Assembly: GCA_920105625.2 (NCBI GenBank)
Contig: OV050033.1
Span: forward strand, 131,625,821-131,689,820
Source: Clusia tigrina
Lineage: Eukaryota; Arthropoda; Insecta; Diptera; Clusiidae
DNA length: 64,000 bases
Direction of reading: 5' to 3'
Below are positions 56,201-64,000 of this stretch, piece after piece (positions within the stretch are counted from its first letter, which is position 1; each line of letters begins with the position of its first letter). The translations under genes were made by a program, and so were the position numbers. The notes below the pieces were generated by a model, which was not told where the DNA came from, did no database searches, and saw nothing but the letters and a program-made list of their open reading frames with translations.

Positions 56201-57479
56201 GGATGTGTGTGTATGATTGATTATGGAGAGTGTCCGAAATTTGAAATCCAATTTAAAATAGTAATTTTAGAAAAGTATGCAAATTTTGAAGATTAACCTT
56301 TTCGGGCCCATATTCACGGGTTAAGGTGTGCAGAGACTCAACTAACTAGCATAGCTGGAGCGTAAATGAGCTTTGCGTGGCTAACGTTAGAACACTAGAC
56401 TACGGTCGTTGCAATGGTATGAGTAGTCACAGTATGAAGAGGAATTGTGAGACCTCCGCCTGAGAATGCAGAGAAATTACTTTTGTTTTGCGCACACTAA
56501 CACATGTGCAAAACGGTAGTAGTGTGGCTGATTTTCTTCAGAATTCTGGTTAACCAATGACAAACAAACCTATCCATAGAGGCAACTTATGATAAACAAA
56601 GACATTTCTTACAAACTCTGAAAATTTGACGTTTAAGTGTCCCGTCTCTATGGGCTCTGCCTCCGCATCACCTTGTGGTGAGCATCGTAGCATAACGAAA
56701 GTGTTCTCTGTTGCTAACCAGTGCACTGAAACCATGCATGACAATGTCCTACCAAATACTCTCTATTATTATAGAGTATTTGGTTCTACAGCATCATTCT
56801 GTACAACGATATGATGACGCTGCACCCTAAAAATCGGTTTATTGTACCGCACACTCGAGATTTCGATACCAATTTTGAAGAATGTTGAGTCGTATTCGTT
56901 GTGAATGTGTAATTCCCTCCACGATCACGGTTTCTCTACCACCCATGCTCCCATTAAATATTACATCATATGAAATATTTGGAAATATTCCTGTGTTGTT
57001 TTATGAAGTGGTTTGGAAATATCATGCCCGGTTTTCACATCCTAACCACTCTAAGACTTGTGGTTGATACTGAATTATTTTATGACTGTATCATTTGGCG
57101 AAGATTCTCCTAGTCCTAAATAGAATTTAGGTGACTATTCAAAATCTGTCAACATAGGAGGAACGTCAGTTTTCAAATGGATTTGTTTCAACTTTTAAAG
57201 TAGGAGTGGCGCCATATCAAGTTCAGTGGCAGTTGCCTGGCTACATCAACCAGACACACATTAACTAAGAACACTTCTATAAGAACACTAAGTGGAGGAT
57301 ATGATAAATGGACACCTCCATAAGAACACTAAGTTGAGGATATCATAATTGGAATGTTATCAGCTATGGGTCAGAAACGTTTTAAAGGTTTTGGAAATAG
57401 ATTACAGTTGGACCCAGCTAAATCTGATGAATAGAGTGGGTGTTCGTTCATTCGAAACTTCAACTGGTCCAGTTTTTGA
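53251..57479. other. non-coding; hairpins and simple repeats only
   Basis: Holds paired hairpins at 53969-54063, GGGCGTGGC-type phrases at 54150-54600, TG-rich DNA at 56140-56215 and a 12-base hairpin at 56751-56784. The plus-strand ORF 53528-53851 has no recognised domain. No gene was found. Confidence 0.4.
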
Positions 57480-58230
57480 GCTACCAACGTACTTCAGTGA
57501 TTCGGTCCTTAGTTAGCAACATTATTTTTCACACCAAACCGAGGTATTTCTCTGTCATCCGTTTCTTTAGCTGGTCCAGAAGTGATGCATTCTAGGAATT
57601 CGTTTCACATACTAACGGTACGACTGTATTATCTCTCCGGTGGAATGGACCGTCTTCCCATTCTTTAGAGACGGGATACCACCGCCTTCTTCTTGACTGA
57701 AGTTTAGTTTCTGTGGATTTGGATTGACTGCGTTGGAGCTTTTCAATGATTGATGACGATGCTGTGCCCCACGGCTGGATGCCGTAAGTCTATATTGGCT
57801 TTACAACGGCTTTATATACAAGGTTTTTGAGGGATTCTTTGGAATTTTTTGGTAATGAAATTATCTTATTTTGAGCTTCATTTGAGTTTTTTGGTTCGCC
57901 CCATGTGAGCCTCCGAACAAAATGTATGTCTAAATACTTAATGCTTCCGGTCTGAGCGATGGTGTGTCCGTTTTTTTTAGAGGGAGTCATGATCCCAATC
58001 TCAAAGTGAATGTAGCGGAAGCATGTTTTGATTCGTTGACCTTGATTATCCAGTTTCCTAGCGATACTTCTAGAGAATGAAGGTGTTTGTGAATATGACT
58101 TATATGAATGGCTATATCATCCGCAAACGTTGAGGCAAATGTGCGACTGCTGTGTAGAGCAAGTATAGTAAAGAACCCTTCCCTGTGGAACACCGGCATG
58201 AATATCACGGGGGTGTGAAGTGAATCCTTT
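57480..58230 (-). pseudogene. jockey-type RT 3' part
   Basis: Minus-strand frames: SSRTFASTFADDIAIHISHI (catalytic FADD box), LEVSLGNWIIKVNESKHASA, then GSIKYLDIHFVRRLTWGE and NSNEAQNKI, and further fragments to about 57480 (GTASSSIIEKLQRSQSK). These are the palm and thumb of jockey RTs. The DNA is interrupted by shifts near 57990 and 57790. The 5' half of ORF2 is missing. Confidence 0.82.
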
Positions 58231-61149
58231 ATGATTTACCACAAATGTCCTATGGGATAAATAGGTTTACATACTGAACGATCTTCCCTAGTTTATATAT
58301 ATTTATCTTCTATGTTTAATATATATTCGTTTCTTGTATTTTATATACATATACATACATACTCGTATATGTCCCTTCTTTTTTTATTTATATTTGTCTC
58401 TTTTTTAATACATATTTGTCTCTTCTATTTTATATATATTTGTCACTTTCATTCTTAGGAAACTATGTCCATCTATATCCATATTCATGCATCTTGGGAC
58501 ACACCTTTAGAAGTACTTCGAGTTATATCAATCGTATATATCTTTCGTATGGATGATAGGCTCGTAGTTCTCGCCCAAAACATTGTTTCAAAAACACTGC
58601 TTCAACATTTTTTCTCCTCAGGGCGAGGCCTCAGTTGATAGGTTTGAAACCCTTGCACACATAATCTAATATGATAAATAAACACTTCGTGTTGTCTCCA
58701 GTTCCTACTGGGTTGTATAAATACTCACACTCGCATCCGTGCACCCACATGGCATGGAACTATTTTATCGTTTGTCATCAGACATTTATCAGAAATGTAT
58801 TGAAATATATTCTCCAAAGCGGAGTTCTGCCGCTCCTTCTCTTGCTGCTCCTTCCGTTAAAGCGCATTTTCACGTAGGAGGTGCTACGAGAAACATATTT
58901 GCTTTCACCACTACTACAACCGCACGTTAAGGTACAACCCAGCTGAGGGGTAATCAAGGACACGTGCAAATTGTTGACATCTGCACTCTGTCGCTTGCCT
59001 TCGCTTCGCTTTGGTTATGCTAATGCGGTGTCGTCACTTTTTCTCTCTGCTGTTGACATAGAAAATTAGATTAGGTAATTGGCTGCATTGTGAGGAACCT
59101 GGCGGCAGTTAAATCATAAAATCAGAAAATCATTTTATGCCAGAGGTGTTGGTGTGCTGCTGTGGCCATCCAGATTTAATTGAATCCAACGAGGTTAGTT
59201 ACGAGCATTCAATTAAGTTCCTTTCATGGCAAAACAGCACAGGACATAGGAATGAGTTGTGCAAATTGATAAGAAGAGAGGCAATGAATTCAAATTGCTG
59301 CAGGAATCATAAAATTGTATATTGTAGATCATATATTGTCCTACATGTCGTCTACTTGCCCTGATGTTCTGTGGACAGTGATGTCAATTGCAGAGAAAAA
59401 GTAAGGGAATTCCTTTCTATATATTCTAGGTATATGCGGGCATAGCGACCAAAGCAAGGAGCATTTTATGAATGATAAGATAAAACTCCTTGGCTCTTTG
59501 TTAGACACTCCACACACTTCCCTTTAGTGCAAAATATGAGGGCATGTTTATCTCTGTGACACAGCTGATATGCTCGATGTGTCAGGAAGGAGAGTCAGAG
59601 ATAAACTTACAAACAAGTTAAATATATGTATTTGATCTAGAGCTAGGCGGTATCATTTGAGTCACTTACTTAATAATGCGTCCTCATTTTATACCATTTC
59701 TAACTTACTAGTATGATCTGATGCCATACACCAGGGAGAAGGCCCCTATCATTCTTTGTCGATATCGTGAGTTGGCGTATTATCGTTTCCATAATTCTGA
59801 CCTCTTCAGGCGAACCTTTTCCAATAGAAGGATCGGTCTGGGGGAGTTTGAGTAGTTGGTGATGGTCTGCAGCCTCTCTAAAAACCATTCCACTTCTTGG
59901 ATCTCTTCTGAATAGTACGATATCTTCCACCTGTCAAGAAATGCCTCATAATTGGAGCTAAATATGTTTCCACAAGACATTTCTTCTATTGAGAACATAG
60001 TTATAAAGGACTATATATGAATAATATACAAGTACTTAAGGAGGAACCAATTCATAATCTAATGGTGGATATCTTGCTATGAAATCCAAGAAATATTCTT
60101 CTACAAATGTGGACTCTTCTGTCGATCCTTTCTTATCATCTTATAAAATGCTTCAAAAATCTCAGATAATTTGAAGAGGACATCGCCGCTACAGTCTAAT
60201 ATTGATTTGATTTCCGACTGACTTGGCTGCTCTTACTTGACACAGTATACGAGTATTTATGAGTCCATCGAAGGCATTTAGAGTAGTTGGTCGGGCTCTA
60301 ATAATCTTTTGTCGCCATCACCAGCTTAACTGACCACCCATCCGACTCTCATGCTGCTTAGCATTCCCAGTTATTATTTTTTATTTATTGTTTTGCCCAT
60401 TTATACTCATAGTTTTTACGTTTATGTCCGCTCCGCCCCCCCCTGCCATCTTGTTTTAATAAAATGAAACCAGCTGCACAATGGAAAATTATTATCATCT
60501 TCACTCCAGCTCAGCAGAGATTTACGAGTGTATGCGGGGCACACTGGGAAATCGCATCGTGAGCGCCCGTGACTGTGTGCGGGGAGGCGGTGTGGGTGGC
60601 CAGAGCAGAAGTGCAGCTTAAGGTGCTTACCTTGTCGACAGCCACAATACGCTGCCGTAAGTTTTTGCCACCGCTGCTGCGGATGCTGCTGTTGCATGCC
60701 CCAAGCTGCTTGTGTAGCTGGTTGAAATAAATTTCAATTTTTGTTGTTGTAGCACTTCCGTTTAACAAATATTTATTTATTGCACTGGGTCATAAATTTT
60801 AAAATGAGCAGTCAGTCAGTGGAGCAAACGGATCTCTCACAGCTATGAAGGTAGCCGGTGGTTGGTGCGGAGGGGAAAGCAATTTGATTGTTTATTGAAA
60901 ATGTCTGTAAATCATTTATTGATTATCTTGAGTAAACCCTCAACAGGTGCAGCATTGCGAGTGCCAGCAAGCTCAGCGGAGCATATTTGTGCATATGCGT
61001 TGAGACATGGGGGAGGATTCAGCGGCATCCCAGCTGCAGTTATGAGTTGCTGAGGAATTATTTTATAAAATACTCACAGCAACTACAGCCCTGGGATTAA
61101 TAAGTTTTGTGGTTTCTTAAACGAAGGTTTGTGAGGGTCCTTATGAAGA
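58231..61149. other. non-coding, no gene recognised
   Basis: Includes repeated TTTGTCTCTTYTWTTTTATATA phrases at 58370-58450 (about 35-base diverged units) and a CTGCTGCGGATGCTGCTGTTG run near 60675. The ORFs at 59700-59998 and 60422-60768 lack family features. Confidence 0.35.
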
Positions 61150-62040
61150 GTTGAACGGGGAACCCCTTTTCTGCTGAATTTATGGTCTGTGGAACATTCT
61201 TTAAGACTGAAATTTCATTGAAAATTTAATCCGTAAATTGAAACAAGCAATTGAAGAGAAATGTTACTGAAGGGCCCTGGTGAAGGCTTGTGTGAGAAAC
61301 TGTTTTTCCGGTTAAAATTGTGATCTCTTAAGGGAAGGTCTACTAGCATCGATATGTTGAGTTCAATATGGAACATTCTTTGACACTGAAATATCACTGA
61401 AACTATACGCTGCAGTATACCCTTGAATTCATAGGGTTGAGATCTATTAAGAGAAGGTCTACTAAGGTCGTTGACAAGAGTTGAGTTAGGTGCATTCTTC
61501 CAGACTGGCTTTGCGGTATCTTCCGAGAATGTTGCGAGGGATTGTTGGAGGAATTGAGTGAGGAATAATCTTGTAGACTGGATTTTCGCTTTCTAGTAAG
61601 GAGCATTCTTTCAGTCCAAAATTTACTGCAACAAGGTTTCTTTGAGTTTGCGGTATCTGAAGAAAAGGTCTACTAGGTTTTTTGGAAGAATTAAGTGCGG
61701 GACATTCTTTCAGACTGAAATTTGACTGAACAAATATTTCTTTAGTTTATATGTTTTGGGATGAGAAATGATGAATGAAGAACATTCTTTAAGACTAAAT
61801 ATTTTCTCAGAAACTTAATTTCGTGGTTTGATACCTTTTGGGGTCTCTTAAGAATATGTCTATAAAGCTCGTTGATAGAATTTGAGCCTTTCAGATAGGT
61901 TTTGTGGTACCTTAAGAGAAGGTTCCCAAGGATTCTCTTAAGAGAAGGTTTATTAGGATGGTTGTGAAGAGCTGGTTGATGATCATTCTTTCCGACCAAA
62001 AGTTTACTGCAACTTGATTTTCTAGGGTTGTAATATTTTG
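61150..62040. repeat. degenerate satellite-like array (ACATTCTTTCAGACTGAAATTT motif)
   Basis: Variants of GACATTCTTTCAGACTGAAA followed by TTACTGAAAC, and of TTAAGAGAAGGTCTACTAAG, alternate at roughly 85- to 200-base spacing, e.g. near 61192, 61372, 61492, 61602, 61694, 61779 and 61983. The copies are diverged. There is no coding potential. Confidence 0.72.
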
Positions 62041-64000
62041 CAGTCATTTAAGTGAAGCTCTACTAGCTTCACCACATTCAATGATATTAAAAGCCATCTT
62101 GACAGGCATATATGGCTAGGAAGGAAGAACCTAATATTTTAATGTATTGTCTGTGTTCAGGTGTTGTAAATATGCAGCGACAGTGAATTAATCCTTGGAA
62201 GAGTTTGTGAAACACAATTGACTAAGAAAACAAAAGATTCGTAAATGAACCTGAAAATTTAGTTCATCTTCGAATCCTTTCGATATACTAACATGAGAGA
62301 AGAGGTTTGCTAAGAAGGCCTGTAAATAAATATTTAGCTTGAACTTGGCTTCCATATAACAAAGCCCAATCGCTCCTAACCCAAGGAACTGATAGTTTAG
62401 TCATTCACCATCATAATGCAAAAAGAAAGGATATGGAAAAAAGGTCCTGTAGCTCTGAACTGCAACATTTCGAGTTCTCGAAGGTATAACGGAGGCCTTC
62501 TAAGATCCGCTATGTTATATCTTGGATGTTCTGTCGAAGAAGTAAAAGTGGCAAACGATGAAGTTATTATAGGTGCGTGCATTTTATCTTGGTTTCTCTA
62601 TAGAGGGGACACTCGTATAATGGGACAACCACGTAGTAGTTTCCACCACGTCATATCTGTGGAGGAGATGATGATAGATGAAGATGATAATCATCTAAGG
62701 CTGTCTGTAGAAACTACGAGTATATCTTATGTAAAATTGTGTATGTCCTTATGTAAAGTTTGTGTATATGTTTCGTAAATGTGTTCGTTTTTTCTCAGTA
62801 AGACCTCATTGCACGACTCGTATCTATTGTCTTGCTGCTCTTTAAATAACTCTTGGTGCCAACCCCAGTAACGTAGGGGTACGTTTGTAAGGACGTAAAC
62901 CATAACGAACAAGCAGTGGGAGTCTGTTAGGCATTTCGCGAGGTGGTGTATGTATATAATATATAATGAATATAATGATGGGGATTAATACAGTGATATA
63001 TCCCCACGATTTTCCTTTGATTTATATAGAAAGTCGCCTTCACAAATGTTGAGTTCAAGCTTTATTATCTGTTCATGGCTTCTGTCAGTTGTTGATGATC
63101 ATTTGTAGGCCGAAATTTTGAGAGTATTTTTATGAAGTTTTTCCTTAGTTCCTTAGTTCCTTGTTCTAGTGTGAGTCTTTTTTTAAAGACATTCCTTTAG
63201 CTTGTAAATCACTTGTTGAAGAGGATACTGTGTTTAAATTTAAGGGGCCTGATTCCAACAATTGAGAAAATCAGTGCGAATATAACTCTGAATGGGTGCC
63301 GGAATGTGAAATTCCACTCGCAAGTAAAGCAGAAGCATGATGAGAAGTTGTTGAATGATACCAAAATAAGGATATGACGTGAAATATTTGTATGAATAAT
63401 TTTCGTGGTATATTTTGGGTTCCTTTACTTAACTCACCCTGTATAATTTTCTAAAATTATTTGCCATGAAATTAAAACACAATCAATTGTTTAGGATTTT
63501 AAATAATTATGGAATTAGTTTATTTTATCATTCAAGTAAACTTACATTTAAATTCAATTTAGCATTTAATAAAAGCTTTTAGAGTGATTTAAATTAATGA
63601 ATTTTTTAATTATTTTAAGTTAAATTTTAGTTAAGATATATTTAAAGTGCACAAGTTTGTTAGATTAATCTAAATATAAATTAATTAATATATTTTTATA
63701 TATTTATGTACAAGAATTAAAAAGAAAAACTTTTCAAAAATGTGTTTTTTTATAATGTTCACGAATTTCATAATAATAAAATGGAGTTAGCAAGAGAGAG
63801 AGAGAGAGGGCAAGAGAGAGAGAGAGAGATAGTTAGAGAGTGAGAAAAAGAAGGAGTGACAGTGAATGAGAGAGAGAGAGGGAGAGAAAGTGAGCAAATA
63901 ACGAAACATATAAAAAGCTTGCACAAATCACACGCATCGAAGTGTGATTATTGGGAGTTTATAATGAAAGCTTTTACAGGAAGCTTTGCAAATACTTTGT
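62041..64000. other. non-coding, ends in a (GA)n microsatellite
   Basis: AT-rich DNA with GA-rich simple repeats at 63791-63895. Nothing else was recognised. Confidence 0.4.

Noticed and set aside
59700..59998. Overlapping minus-strand ORFs as a host gene
   Set aside because: Short, two competing frames and no recognisable motif.

Overview
The window looks like a repeat-dense, AT-rich insect chromosome segment. Every protein-coding signal I recognise belongs to a transposable element or an endogenous virus-like element, and I found no convincing host gene. The element set (errantivirus-like env, jockey-type and RNase H-bearing non-LTR elements, mariner, a DD41D rosa-type element, piggyBac, a degraded Polinton/Maverick) fits a dipteran. 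A true fruit fly (Tephritidae) is my guess, mainly because rosa-type DD41D elements were first described there; the species is not determined. Layout: 1-4014 holds a Ty3/gypsy-type element whose LTRs frame intact gag and protease ORFs but which has lost RT, RNase H and the integrase core, followed by a second LTR of the same family. From 4015 to about 20070 lies a Polinton/Maverick relic, mostly on the minus strand: packaging ATPase, a small acidic protein, the integrase chromodomain end, penton-like and major-capsid-like genes. It is split by a mariner (5138-6411), an env-bearing gypsy/errantivirus-like provirus (6991-16795, 5' LTR missing), a rosa-type DD41D element (16983-18291) and a solo LTR (19273-19925). 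From 20070 to 38600 there is non-coding DNA with minisatellite and satellite-like repeats and truncated non-LTR retrotransposons. One of these, at 32829-34430, carries both a piggyBac deletion derivative inside its RNase H and a tRNA-derived SINE. A 2.4 kb purine-only-like (GA-rich) tract occupies 38622-41020. From 42500 to 46640 there is another LTR and two jockey-type elements facing each other. From 48250 to 53250 sits a cluster of four dead Tc1-like elements and a second SINE copy. From 53250 to the end the DNA is mostly featureless, with hairpins, one jockey fragment, a degenerate satellite and a terminal GA microsatellite. Five LTR copies of the family seen at position 1 (two in the first element, plus those at 3516, 19273 and 42503) and a short diverged sixth at 32175 make it the commonest named repeat here. 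Four-base ATAT target duplications flank two of them. Nested order can be read from continuity: the Polinton and the RNase H element are older hosts, and the mariner, rosa-type, provirus, piggyBac and SINE copies are later passengers.
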